Below are positions 9,693-18,384 of a stretch of 64,000 nucleotides of DNA, one piece after another. Source of the DNA: a virus. The stretch covers positions 1-64,000 of the IMG/VR virus record IMGVR_UViG_3300035670_000185, one strand, 5' to 3'. Position numbers and translations under genes: made by a program. Position 1 is the stretch's first letter, and every line of letters begins with the position of its first letter. Below the pieces are notes generated by a model, which worked only from the letters and a program-made list of their open reading frames with translations, was not told the DNA's origin and ran no database searches.

Positions 9693-9700
9693 ATATTTAT
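9693..9700 (+). promoter_or_regulatory. TATTTAT element 4 nt before a start codon
   Basis: ATATTTATTGTTATGG spans the start at 9705; the almost identical ATATTTATCGTTATGG spans the start at 50908. With so short a gap the transcript would be leaderless or nearly so if this is a promoter. Confidence 0.45.
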
Positions 9701-9704
9701 TGTT

Positions 9705-10082
9705 ATGGAATTTTATATTAAAAAGAATGCAACTCTACCTGTTTTGAAGATGCAGGTTGTTAAGGACGGAAGATCGGGTTATCAACAACTCATGGAAGAC
9801 CTTGAGGTCGCTACAATATTTTTTACCATGATTGATGTGGAAACTGGTATTCCCAAAATTGTATCTGCACCTTGTGAGATTGTTAATTTAATTCTACCTT
9901 TGGGTGCCGCACCTGAATACTATATTTATTTCAAGTTCAGTTCAAGAGACACAAATACTCCTGGCCGATATCAGGGACAATTTTTGATTAGAAATGATGA
10001 AGGTAGTTTAATCCTTCCAATCAGAGAAGAACTGTATATTAACATTCAAGATAGTTTTATTTCTGAAACAGCTTGTTGTTAA
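9705..10082 (+). CDS. Small virion-type protein, possible baseplate/appendage domain
   Basis: 125 aa, beta-rich. The pattern (LPVLKMQVVKDG, then a line reading FFTMIDVETGIPKIVSAPCEIV, then GRYQGQFLIRNDEGSLILPIRE and LYINIQDSFI) resembles the Ig-like N-terminal domains of phage upper-baseplate proteins that accept 'input' descriptions of two strands and a loop. The resemblance is by eye only. It has its own TATTTAT element, so it is probably expressed late with virion genes. It is separated from the polymerase gene by 96 nt. Confidence 0.45.
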   Translation: MEFYIKKNATLPVLKMQVVKDGRSGYQQLMEDLEVATIFFTMIDVETGIPKIVSAPCEIVNLILPLGAAPEYYIYFKFSSRDTNTPGRYQGQFLIRNDEGSLILPIREELYINIQDSFISETACC

Positions 10083-10108
10083 TTTGATAAGTCCGAAATT
10101 TTGTTTAA

Positions 10109-10115
10109 TATTTAT
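10109..10115 (+). promoter_or_regulatory. TATTTAT element upstream of the DNA polymerase gene
   Basis: TTTAATATTTATATACG lies 63 nt before the ATG at 10179. Five nt after it is a 9-codon mini-ORF (ATG at 10121, reading MRKVNFTLV, stop at 10148-10150). Confidence 0.4.
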
Positions 10116-10135
10116 ATACGATGAGAAAGGTAAAC

Positions 10136-10151
10136 TTCACGTTAGTGTGAA
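10136..10151 (+). promoter_or_regulatory. Small hairpin in the polymerase leader
   Basis: TTCAC (10136-10140) can pair with GTGAA (10147-10151) around GTTAGT, 27 nt upstream of the polymerase start. T4 gp43 represses its own synthesis through a leader hairpin; whether this one is an operator is a guess. Confidence 0.25.
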
Positions 10152-10178
10152 AGCCAATAAACCACTCGTATATAGACA

Positions 10179-12968
10179 ATGTTTACAGAAAAAGAAATTG
10201 AATCGTTTCTACACGGAAACGACCCCGAGGAATTTATAGTTGCAATCGAATTCGACTACGCTTCCAACTCCATTTACAAAATCAAAGAAATTCCTGGTAA
10301 AGGTAAAGAAATCCGTAAGGATACATTTACACCATTCGCATGGGTTGGTGACTTACGAGACATCAACTTCTATGGAGGTTCCAAAGCTGCTCAAAAGGAA
10401 GCCATGACCAAACATGGTATCATGATTGAAAAACTCGACACACATGGTAATGAAAGATTAGAAAGAGGTATGACTTTTATGGTTAAATCTCTTAAAGGTT
10501 ATCGTGAACTTATACAATTTTTTCGTGAGGGTGGATGCGACCCTTGGGGAGAAAAAACCAAAGAGAAAATTATGATTCTTTCTCCCGTAGAACAATATCT
10601 TGTATCTAAAGAAAAAAGATTGTTCAAAGGTTTCGAAGATTACAATCAGGTAACCCGACTTGTATTTGACTTGGAAACGACCGCTTTAGAACCTAAAGAC
10701 GGTCGTATATTCATGATTGGAATCAAAACAAACAAAGGTTATCATAAAGTCATCGAGTGTATTGATGAATCTCAAGAGAGAGGTGCAATTATAGAATTCT
10801 TTAGAATTATTGATGAGTTAAAACCAAGTATTATCGGCGGATATAACTCAGCGAACTTCGACTGGCATTGGATTTTTGAAAGATGTAAAATCTTAAATAT
10901 TGACCCTAAAAAAATTTGTAAGTCATTACACCCACAACATTCTTTCACTCGAAAAGAAAGTATGTTGAAACTTGCAAACGAAGTTGAATCATATACCCAA
11001 ACTTCTATTTGGGGTTATAATGTTATTGATATTATTCACGCGGTAAGACGAGCACAAGCAATCAATTCAAGTATCAAATCCGCAGGTTTGAAATATATTA
11101 CCCAATATATCAATGCCGAAGCGGAAGACCGAGTTTACATCGACCACTTAGATATTGCTCCATTCTATACAAAGAAAGAAGAATATTGGTTAAACATTCA
11201 GAATGGTAATTATCGTAAAGTAGGACAAGACCCTAAGGTTGATAAAATCTGTGAAAGTCGTAGTGACGTATACATAAAAACCACAGGTGATAATCTGGTT
11301 GAGAGATATCTTGATGATGACTTGGACGAAACCTTGAAAGTTGACCAAGAATTCAACCAAGGTTCATTCTTACTTGCTGCGATGATTCCAACAACATATG
11401 AGAGAGTGTCTACAATGGGTACTGCAACATTATGGAAAATGTTGATGATGGCTTGGTCTTATAAACATAATCTCGCAATCCCCGCTAAGGAATCCAAAAC
11501 TGACTTCGTTGGAGGTCTGTCACGACTACTTAAGGTTGGATACAGTAAAGATGTACTCAAACTTGACTTCTCATCTCTATACCCTTCAATTCAGTTAGTA
11601 CACGATGTATTTCCTGATTGTGACGTAACGGGTGCAATGAAAGGTATGTTGAAGTGGTTCCGTGATACTCGTATCAAATACAAAAACTTAGCGGAGCAAT
11701 ATTATGAATCTGACCGTAAAAAGTCCGAATCATACGGTAACAAACAATTACCAATCAAAATCTTTATTAACTCCATGTTCGGTGCGTTGTCAGCTCCTCA
11801 GGTTTATGCTTGGGGTGACATGTACATGGGCGAACAAATTACCTGTACAGGTAGACAATACCTACGTCAGATGATTAAGTTCTTCATGGCGAAGGGTTAT
11901 GTTCCATTGGTTATGGACACGGACGGTGTGAACTTTTCCACACCTGAAGATGCCAAAAACAGAGTTTATGTTGGACGTGGATTGAACTGGAAAGTTAAGT
12001 TGGGTAAAGAATATTACGGACCTGAGGCAGATGTTGCCGAATACAATGATATATTCATGAGAGGTGAAATGGCTTTGGATACTGATGGTGTATGGCCCTC
12101 ATGTATTAACTTAGCCCGTAAAAACTATGCGGTTATGGATGCAAAGGGTAAAATCAAACTTACGGGTAATAGTATTAAATCCAAAAAGTTACCAATTTAC
12201 ATCGAGGAGTTTTTGGATAAAGGAATCAAAATGTTGTTACAAGGTAACGGTAAAGGATTCGTAGAATATTACTATGAGTACTTACAAAAAATCTATGATA
12301 AAAAGATACCTCTATCTAAAATCGCTCAAAGAGCGAAGGTTAAGTTGACACTTGATGATTACAAAAAAAGATTGACAACTAAAACTAAAGCTGGTAACAG
12401 TATGTCGAGAATGGCTCACATGGAACTTGCAATCCAAGAAAATTTGAATGTGAATTTGGGAGATGTAATTATGTATGTAAATAATGGTACCAAAGCATCT
12501 CAGGGAGATGTTCAGAAAATGACAGTCAAACAACTTAAAGATTTGAATGCGTACAACAAATTAAATAATCCTAAATCTCCTGAGTTGAAAGATGGTGTAA
12601 TTGTAAACTGTTATATGCTTGATAAAGATATTCTTGATAATAACCCTGATTTGACTGGTGATTATAATGTCCCACGAGCGATTGTTACATTCAACAAAAG
12701 AATTGAACCTCTTATGGTTGTATTCCAAGAAGAAGTTAGAAATGGTTTGATTGTAAACGAACCTGATAAAAGAGGTATCTTTACATCTTCTCAATGTGAA
12801 TTGATTAATGGTCAACCATTGTCTGACGGAGACCAAGATAGATTGAAAGAAGATGTATTAGATATTACAGAAGCCGAGTTGAAATATTGGGAAAAAAGAG
12901 GACTCAGTCCTAACTATATGTATGATTTAGCTGAAGAAGGTTGGGAGGAAAAACTTATGACTGTTTAA
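10179..12968 (+). CDS. gp43: Family-B DNA polymerase (T4 gp43-like)
   Basis: 929 aa, close to T4 gp43 (898 aa). 3'-5' exonuclease: FDLETTALE (Asp164, Glu166) and IIGGYNSANFDWHWIFERC, with a third exo-like region around WGYNVIDIIHA. Polymerase motif A DFSSLYPSIQ (Asp463), motif B KIFINSMFGA (Lys527-Asn531), motif C MDTDG (Asp580, Asp582), followed by the thumb-side LARKNYAV and KLTGNSIKSKKLP. All catalytic residues are present, so it should be an active proofreading replicase working with the SSB and helicase encoded near 42-47 kb. It is placed away from those genes, between appendage genes and a convergent minus-strand block, which is unusual order for a T4-like genome. Its 3' end overlaps the converging gene by 14 nt. 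Confidence 0.97.
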   Translation: MFTEKEIESFLHGNDPEEFIVAIEFDYASNSIYKIKEIPGKGKEIRKDTFTPFAWVGDLRDINFYGGSKAAQKEAMTKHGIMIEKLDTHGNERLERGMTFMVKSLKGYRELIQFFREGGCDPWGEKTKEKIMILSPVEQYLVSKEKRLFKGFEDYNQVTRLVFDLETTALEPKDGRIFMIGIKTNKGYHKVIECIDESQERGAIIEFFRIIDELKPSIIGGYNSANFDWHWIFERCKILNIDPKKICKSLHPQHSFTRKESMLKLANEVESYTQTSIWGYNVIDIIHAVRRAQAINSSIKSAGLKYITQYINAEAEDRVYIDHLDIAPFYTKKEEYWLNIQNGNYRKVGQDPKVDKICESRSDVYIKTTGDNLVERYLDDDLDETLKVDQEFNQGSFLLAAMIPTTYERVSTMGTATLWKMLMMAWSYKHNLAIPAKESKTDFVGGLSRLLKVGYSKDVLKLDFSSLYPSIQLVHDVFPDCDVTGAMKGMLKWFRDTRIKYKNLAEQYYESDRKKSESYGNKQLPIKIFINSMFGALSAPQVYAWGDMYMGEQITCTGRQYLRQMIKFFMAKGYVPLVMDTDGVNFSTPEDAKNRVYVGRGLNWKVKLGKEYYGPEADVAEYNDIFMRGEMALDTDGVWPSCINLARKNYAVMDAKGKIKLTGNSIKSKKLPIYIEEFLDKGIKMLLQGNGKGFVEYYYEYLQKIYDKKIPLSKIAQRAKVKLTLDDYKKRLTTKTKAGNSMSRMAHMELAIQENLNVNLGDVIMYVNNGTKASQGDVQKMTVKQLKDLNAYNKLNNPKSPELKDGVIVNCYMLDKDILDNNPDLTGDYNVPRAIVTFNKRIEPLMVVFQEEVRNGLIVNEPDKRGIFTSSQCELINGQPLSDGDQDRLKEDVLDITEAELKYWEKRGLSPNYMYDLAEEGWEEKLMTV

Positions 12969-13290
12969 GGCCATCACTTGATAGGATGTACCAGTTTCCA
13001 CCAACAAATCTAAATTCAATACAAGCAAACTTATCAACTACAACCTCATCATATTCTTCATCGATTTTACCAACATCGGGGAGTATGACGAGGCTTGTCA
13101 TTGATTTTACAACCACATGGTCCGTATTTGACGAATCTAAAATAATTACGGATTCCGAAACTCCTCTAACAATTACACAACTTTCTCCCATCGTCCTGTA
13201 TGTTGTTTCTGAAACAACAGAAATTTCTGATGTGTTAATTACTTCTCCCTTAATAATCCTTCTTGAAGGTATTGATTTTACTATTGCCAT
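12955..13290 (-). CDS. Small hypothetical protein, fibre-repeat-like
   Basis: 111 aa. Three nt separate it from the stop of the upstream minus-strand gene, so it is last in that operon; the opposite-frame ORF at 12941-13297 on the plus strand is its shadow. It is Val/Ile/Ser-rich beta structure, with SESVIILDSSNTDHVVV, LVILPDVG and a closing FRFVGGNWYILSSDG. Similar short modules with a terminal NWY(I/V)(L/I)SS occur in phage fibre and decoration proteins, but I cannot assign a family. Function unknown. Confidence 0.55.
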   Translation of the reverse strand: MAIVKSIPSRRIIKGEVINTSEISVVSETTYRTMGESCVIVRGVSESVIILDSSNTDHVVVKSMTSLVILPDVGKIDEEYDEVVVDKFACIEFRFVGGNWYILSSDGLKQS

Positions 13291-13293
13291 AAT

Positions 13294-14421
13294 TTAGATA
13301 ACGTATATTTGTCGAGGCATTGCTCTGAATTTCATTTGTTTATTTAGGTTTTCAGCAATTAGAGCTTCACGTTCCATTACTTTATCAGGTCTTAACCTTG
13401 TTAACCAACCTTCGGCACCAATCAATTCTTCAATTAATTTAGTTTTTTCATCTTTTGCCTCAGTCAATAAACTTTGATAATCCATTACTATTTCACTATC
13501 AGGTGTTTTGAGGTTACCACTGTACTTACCCCTAACTCTTGCCAAAGTTTCTTTACAGTATGCGGTAAACCATCTACGAACCCATTGTTGTCCTGGAACA
13601 TTCAAATCAGTCCAAGTTAATTCTTCGATAGGCACGTCAGTTGGTAATTTAATAATATCAGGATTGTTTTTCAAACAATCGGCTCTACTGTCTGGTTCAA
13701 CATCATAATACCAATACCATACCGCTTTACCAACGTATAGGTTATAGTTTGACCAGTTGAATTTTCCACCAGGCGTATTGTATAAGTGAATAAGTTTTTT
13801 TCCGTCAGGAAGACCTGTAATTCTATAAGTCAAGGACCCTCCCAAAATTCTATTAAGGATGTTTGCTTCTTGCATTCTAATCAGGTAGTCAAATCCTGAC
13901 ATCATGAAGTATGATCCTTGATAACCCATTTGAGCGTAACCAGCTTCGTTGGCACCTAAACCGATACCACCAAATCCAAATCCACCCAGTCCTCCCAATC
14001 CGAATGCTGTCCATGCTTGATTTGAAAACCACAACAATTCATTAACTTCTCGACCAGCTGGAATTTCATATGTTTGTGTATTAGCACTTAATATAAAATA
14101 ATCTTTCTTCAGAACCCATGGACCTTCAGTTTGAAGACCAACAATTTTTGAATATGAGTAACTAAATTGTTGTTCAAAATCCATAGTTCGAGTTACCAAT
14201 GCTCTGGCAACTGATCTTTCATTCATGTTCAAATTGACTAAGTTTACCCACTGTGAATCAATTAACCATTGGAGAATATATTCTTCATAGTCCCCTATGG
14301 CTAATTCCATCAGTGAATCCAACATTTCGTCTTCTAATTCTACACTTCTGAGAGGAGCACCTAATTGGTGTTTTATTCTTGTGTAAATCCTACTTCGTTC
14401 TGGTTCTGGTATTGCTGACAT
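13294..14421 (-). CDS. Virion neck/connector-like protein
   Basis: 375 aa. It opens with RIKHQLGAPLRSVELEDEMLDSLMELAIGDYEEYILQ, the helix-rich pattern (LGAP.. VELxDExLD) seen at the N-terminus of many T4-type phage neck or head-tail connector proteins. A Gly-rich hydrophobic loop follows (about residues 140-165, GLGGLGGFGFGG), then aromatic beta segments and a C-terminal PRQIYVI. T4 gp13 (neck) is of similar size (309 aa). Expected role: head completion and joining to the tail. The plus-strand neck genes begin only 3.4 kb away. Assignment is moderate; a different virion role is possible. Confidence 0.5.
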   Translation of the reverse strand: MSAIPEPERSRIYTRIKHQLGAPLRSVELEDEMLDSLMELAIGDYEEYILQWLIDSQWVNLVNLNMNERSVARALVTRTMDFEQQFSYSYSKIVGLQTEGPWVLKKDYFILSANTQTYEIPAGREVNELLWFSNQAWTAFGLGGLGGFGFGGIGLGANEAGYAQMGYQGSYFMMSGFDYLIRMQEANILNRILGGSLTYRITGLPDGKKLIHLYNTPGGKFNWSNYNLYVGKAVWYWYYDVEPDSRADCLKNNPDIIKLPTDVPIEELTWTDLNVPGQQWVRRWFTAYCKETLARVRGKYSGNLKTPDSEIVMDYQSLLTEAKDEKTKLIEELIGAEGWLTRLRPDKVMEREALIAENLNKQMKFRAMPRQIYVI

Positions 14422-14426
14422 ATAAT

Positions 14427-14433
14427 ATAAATA
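14427..14433 (-). promoter_or_regulatory. TATTTAT late-promoter candidate (minus strand)
   Basis: On the minus strand GAATATTTATATTATATG places TATTTAT 5 nt before the start codon at 14421, in the same ATATTTAT context as the plus-strand sites. Confidence 0.45.
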
Positions 14434-14445
14434 TTCACAAAATGT

Positions 14446-15984
14446 TTATTCGATGTCTAACTTCAGTGCATCGAGTGGGAATACATAGTTTCCATCCACA
14501 ATTTTTGGTTTTTTATTAAAAATCAAAACGTTTCTACCTTTTTGGAAAATCAATAAGTCGGTTGAATATTGTTTAACATGTGCTGTCCCGAGAAGTGTTA
14601 TCGTTCCATTTTCTTCATCAACTATTTTTTCTCTAAATGGTTTTACTTGGGCGGTCTCCGTTTGTCCATCACTTGTAAGTGTAAGGTCAATGCCACGTAA
14701 AGCATCATCTTGACTACCTAATTTACCAACCACATCTACTTTCACTTTTTTTCCGAAAAACCTCTTCAAAATCGCGGCAACTATTTCTTCTCGTTTATTA
14801 CCCGAAAAATTTCTTTCCTGTAAAGTTTTCATAATGTTCACAAAACTTGAACTCTCTAAATTGAATATCCTAAATTTGTAATAATCCAATGCGGCAATAA
14901 ATCTTTCAACTTCACTTAATTGTTGTTCAGGTGTTTTTCCTACGAACGATATTGGTTTTTTACCTTTGATTGTTTTGATTACTTGATTTATATCATTTAG
15001 TAAAATACAGAATGTAGTGTAGTTTGTATTCAGTTTATTGATAACCGATCTCCCTTCGGACTCTAAGTTAAAAATTCCTGACAATTCACCTGCGGGCGGA
15101 TTGGCAACATACAAATCACTAAATACTTCCATCAATATTCTATTGATTGCCGCACTATATTTGCGTTTAATGCCCTCGTTAGTGTTAAATAAGGTTCTGT
15201 AAAACTCATTATCAGTTGTACTGCAAGCCTCTGACTTTGCTTCGGATAAAAGTTTTTTGAATTGAACCGACTCCAAAAGTTTTGTTTCAATTTTCATTTC
15301 ATAAAGTTTTGAAACAAAATCCCAGTTCACTACCTTCCAAAAATTTGAGATATATTCATCTCTTTTGTTTTTGTATTTCAAGTAGTATGCGTGTTCCCAT
15401 AAATCCAAACCCAATAGTGGAAAACCTCCCCCTTCTATAATATTCATAAGTGGGTTGTCTTGATTTGGGGTGGACATAATTTTTAAGGTGTTTCGTCCTG
15501 TTAAAACTAACCACACCCAACCAGAACCAAATCTTTCTTTGGCGATTTCTTCAAACTTTTTCTTGAATGAAACAAAACTTCCAAACTCTTTTATAATTTT
15601 TTTGTATAAATCTCCCTTGAGTTTTTTCGGTTCAGGTGATAACATGTTCCAAAATAATGCATGGTTGAATGCCCCACCCGCATTATTTCTAATTGTTTTG
15701 TCGAATCGACTTATGGTTTTGATTATTTGTTCTAACTCTAAATCTCCATATTTTTTCTTGGAGAGAGCATCGTTTAATTTATCAACATATCCCTTATAAT
15801 GTTTGTTATAATGGAAGTCCATTGTTTCGGGGTCAATAAATTGTTTGAGGGCTGAGTAGGAATAAGGTAGTTTTTCTATTCCGATTTTTTTCATTTCTGT
15901 AATCAACAACTCTTTTTCTCTTGTTACTTTTTGTTCTACAATTTGTAATTCGAGTTGTTGAATCTTATCTTGTACTTTAGTCAT
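14446..15984 (-). CDS. Mn-type superoxide dismutase fused to PD-(D/E)XK-like nuclease domain
   Basis: 512 aa. After a coiled-coil-like leader (1-~35), residues ~38-230 are a full Fe/Mn-SOD: LPYSYSALKQFID, metal ligands His58 (DFHYNKHY), His108 (NNAGGAFNHALFW), Asp194 and His198 (LGLDLWEHAYY), plus active-site Tyr66. Gly at the position of FeSOD Gln69 (GGAFNH) and Gln175 in PNQDNPL are the MnSOD-type choice of outer-sphere residues. Residues ~231-390 are helical and unassigned. Residues ~395-480 (KREEIVAAILKRFF, GIDLTL with Asp433, AQVKPF with Gln446 and Lys448, HVKQYSTDLLIF) have the E...D...QxK pattern of PD-(D/E)XK nucleases. Family SODs are ~200 aa, so the C-terminal 280 residues are an added module. 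No stop or frameshift separates the parts. Role inferred: superoxide removal during infection, with the second module binding or cutting DNA; a virion role is possible given its operon partners. Confidence 0.85.
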   Translation of the reverse strand: MTKVQDKIQQLELQIVEQKVTREKELLITEMKKIGIEKLPYSYSALKQFIDPETMDFHYNKHYKGYVDKLNDALSKKKYGDLELEQIIKTISRFDKTIRNNAGGAFNHALFWNMLSPEPKKLKGDLYKKIIKEFGSFVSFKKKFEEIAKERFGSGWVWLVLTGRNTLKIMSTPNQDNPLMNIIEGGGFPLLGLDLWEHAYYLKYKNKRDEYISNFWKVVNWDFVSKLYEMKIETKLLESVQFKKLLSEAKSEACSTTDNEFYRTLFNTNEGIKRKYSAAINRILMEVFSDLYVANPPAGELSGIFNLESEGRSVINKLNTNYTTFCILLNDINQVIKTIKGKKPISFVGKTPEQQLSEVERFIAALDYYKFRIFNLESSSFVNIMKTLQERNFSGNKREEIVAAILKRFFGKKVKVDVVGKLGSQDDALRGIDLTLTSDGQTETAQVKPFREKIVDEENGTITLLGTAHVKQYSTDLLIFQKGRNVLIFNKKPKIVDGNYVFPLDALKLDIE

Positions 15985-16002
15985 TGTTGGCTTTAATTTA
16001 CT

Positions 16003-16009
16003 ATAAATA
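16003..16009 (-). promoter_or_regulatory. TATTTAT late-promoter candidate (minus strand)
   Basis: Minus-strand GTATTATTTATAGTAAATT puts TATTTAT 18 nt before the start at 15984, a spacing like that of several plus-strand virion genes. Confidence 0.45.
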
Positions 16010-16022
16010 ATACAAAGTCAGT

Positions 16023-17774
16023 TTATTTTCTGATTTCGTTTATTCTCTTCAAAATTTCTTCAGCCATATCTGAGGAATTAAGGTTATCCCCCATCACCGT
16101 TGCTATAACTTGTTTTTTGTTGTTTAATATGTCATAGATAATTCCTTCGATTGTGTTTTCGAATATAGGGTAATAAACTAAGACATTATTTTTTTGACCA
16201 TATCTATATGCTCGGTCCTCCGCTTGGGCATGATCTGATGGTAGAAATGATAGGTCATTCATTATTACGGCTTCAGCCGCGGTCAATGTTAATCCGACAC
16301 CCGCAGCTTTAATATTCCCAACAAATACTTTAACTTTATCGTTTTCTTGGAAACTATCAACACTATGTTGTCTTTCGTGTTTTGACATTGATCCGTCCAC
16401 TTTGACAGCGGTTTTTCCAAAGTGCTGACAAATTTTATTTAGTGAGTCGGTGAAGTTACAGAAAATAATTACTTTCTTGTCTTGTTCAATAATGTTTTCG
16501 GCAAGTTCAATCGTTTGGTTGATTTTTTCATCGGCAATAATTTGTCTTACTTTTGTTAGTTTGGTAAACTGAACGGTAAGGGATTTGGATTCTTCTGGAT
16601 TTTTATCGTACCAATCATAATACTCACCCATAACTTCTTCATAAGCCTTTGACTTCAATCTCAAATAAACAGGAGTGATAATTTTTTCAGGTAAATCTAA
16701 AACATTTTCCTTCAATCTTCTGAGAACTAAACCTGTTGTCCTATCCCTTAACTCTTCTAAGTTTGATGAACCTGTGACGTTCCACACTTTTCTACCTCCA
16801 ACATTGAACTGATATCCACTACAATATCTAATTGCGTAAGCCATCCAATTCTTAGCGACAGGGGATTCAATAAGATGTAATAGGTTGAAGTAATCCATAG
16901 GTCTTGAGGTCATTGGAGTACCCGTCAACAACCATAATCTATCTACACCTTTAGCAATGTCGTTGATTAGTTTTGTTCTTTGAGCCGTAGGATTTTTGAT
17001 ATAGTGTGCTTCGTCAACGACCACCAAATCAAAATTGGCAGAAATAACTTGCGATTCATCTTTTTTCTTATTGTCATGAAAGTTTTTAATAATGTCATAG
17101 TTTATGATAACAAAGTCATGTTCGGTACTAAATGACTTCCCTTCTGATATGAATACAGACCTATCGGAATAATTTTCAATTTCTCTTTTCCAGTTAATCT
17201 TAAGGGTTGCGGGACAGATGATGAGAATTTTCTTCGCTCCTGTTTCTAATGTCGCAATAATTGTGGAGGTAGTTTTTCCTAAACCCATGTCATCGGCAAG
17301 AATAAACTTTTTATTCTCCACAAGTTTTTGGATTGCTTCTTTTTGATGTTGAAGTGGTGGTCTATGAGAATATTTCTCGTAATCAATTACAACATCTTTG
17401 ACTGAGTTGTCTTTAATGATTGCTGCTTTTGGTAACCAAAAATCATGAAACTCTTCTGTATCGAACACTCTACCCCAAATGTGAAATGCTTTTTCAGTAT
17501 CGCACAATAATTTTTCCACCCATACTTTTTCGGGGATTACAGTGTATAATTTATCGTCCGCCAACTTTTTAGCAAAGTACGCGTCTAATATAACCCACTT
17601 CCTTGCTACCTTAGGTTGTACCTCATGATTGTTAATTATATATTCAGATTGACTTCTTGTTGGATAAAATTTCTTATTTACTTGTGACTTTCGTTTTAAT
17701 TCAAGTAAGTAATTATTTCCACCATCATAGGACTCCAATAATGTCAACGCTTTTGATTCTAAACTTATATCCAT
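16023..17774 (-). CDS. SNF2-family DNA-dependent ATPase
   Basis: 583 aa. Helicase superfamily 2 motifs in order: LQHQKEAIQKL (Q-like, ~141), Walker A DDMGLGKTT (161-169), ICPATLKINWKREIE (Ia), DEAH (254-257), LTGTP (283-287), then the C-terminal RecA lobe with VIIFCNFTDSLN, VDGSMSKHERQ, GLTLTAAEAVIMND and the SNF2 arginine-finger motif AEDRAYRYGQ. DDMGLGKT and AYRYGQ mark the SNF2 group; length and compact layout resemble small SMARCAL1/HepA-like forms. Expected role: translocation on duplex DNA, remodelling forks or clearing bound proteins, possibly replacing the T4 UvsW role. It is first in the minus-strand block, whose promoter region abuts the divergent unit at 17869. Confidence 0.92.
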   Translation of the reverse strand: MDISLESKALTLLESYDGGNNYLLELKRKSQVNKKFYPTRSQSEYIINNHEVQPKVARKWVILDAYFAKKLADDKLYTVIPEKVWVEKLLCDTEKAFHIWGRVFDTEEFHDFWLPKAAIIKDNSVKDVVIDYEKYSHRPPLQHQKEAIQKLVENKKFILADDMGLGKTTSTIIATLETGAKKILIICPATLKINWKREIENYSDRSVFISEGKSFSTEHDFVIINYDIIKNFHDNKKKDESQVISANFDLVVVDEAHYIKNPTAQRTKLINDIAKGVDRLWLLTGTPMTSRPMDYFNLLHLIESPVAKNWMAYAIRYCSGYQFNVGGRKVWNVTGSSNLEELRDRTTGLVLRRLKENVLDLPEKIITPVYLRLKSKAYEEVMGEYYDWYDKNPEESKSLTVQFTKLTKVRQIIADEKINQTIELAENIIEQDKKVIIFCNFTDSLNKICQHFGKTAVKVDGSMSKHERQHSVDSFQENDKVKVFVGNIKAAGVGLTLTAAEAVIMNDLSFLPSDHAQAEDRAYRYGQKNNVLVYYPIFENTIEGIIYDILNNKKQVIATVMGDNLNSSDMAEEILKRINEIRK

Positions 17775-17816
17775 CTATAAGAAAAATATTTGATTAAAAT
17801 ATAGTTATAAACTGAG

Positions 17817-17823
17817 TATTTAT
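17817..17823 (+). promoter_or_regulatory. TATTTAT late-promoter candidate
   Basis: GTATTTATCAATATATGG lies 45 nt before the ATG at 17869, in the divergent gap. Its TATTTATCAAT core is shared with the tube-gene promoter candidate at 23996. Confidence 0.5.
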
Positions 17824-17868
17824 CAATATATGGGAAAAATCAAATTTCCTAATTGAATGTTGTAAATT

Positions 17869-18384
17869 ATGGGAGAAAAGTTAGTTCCAATTTCGAGATT
17901 AGGTAAATTCTTTGGTGCTGAAGATTATAGTTTAGATATCGGCATGGGAGAGGAATGGTTGATTGGGGATATGAACTTCACCATAGTTCTTTATCGTGTG
18001 GACAGACAAAAGACAAAAACAGATGATGTTTACGGTGAAGTTTTGGAAAACGGTGTTCAGTTTCTTGCCCCTGTTGAATTGAAAGGTTTGGTTCAGGTCA
18101 TGTCACCTACAAGCAAATTTCTTGGTAATTCAAAAGTTGAACAGAAAGAACCTGGAAATATGAAATTCAGTATCTATCAAAAAACTCTCGATGATTTGGA
18201 GGTGGAGATATTTTTGGGTGATTACATAGGTTATTATGAATCAGAAGATAGAGTAAGATATTATGTGGTTAGTGATGACGGATATGTGAAATCCGATAAT
18301 AAACATACGTATGGTGGTTACAAACCTTTTTATCGAACGGTTATTGCCACTTACGTAAGTGAAAATGAATTTAGAGGAATATAA
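17869..18384 (+). CDS. Neck/connector-region structural protein candidate
   Basis: 171 aa, beta-rich with no catalytic motif. Stretches such as TIVLYRVDRQKTKTDDVYGE and FLAPVELKGLVQV, with KFSIYQKTLDDLEVEIFLGDYIGYYE, look like a virion connector or completion protein of marine T4-like phages. It is first in the plus-strand series that runs connector, small zinc protein, terminator-like protein, sheath, tube, which is the order expected for neck and tail completion genes. It ends in a TAATG overlap with the next gene. Confidence 0.45.
   Translation: MGEKLVPISRLGKFFGAEDYSLDIGMGEEWLIGDMNFTIVLYRVDRQKTKTDDVYGEVLENGVQFLAPVELKGLVQVMSPTSKFLGNSKVEQKEPGNMKFSIYQKTLDDLEVEIFLGDYIGYYESEDRVRYYVVSDDGYVKSDNKHTYGGYKPFYRTVIATYVSENEFRGI

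Noticed and set aside
12941-13297. Plus-strand ORF of 118 aa after the polymerase
   Set aside because: The minus-strand frame 12955-13290 fits the operon spacing (3 nt after the previous stop) and has a better composition; the plus ORF also overlaps the polymerase end.
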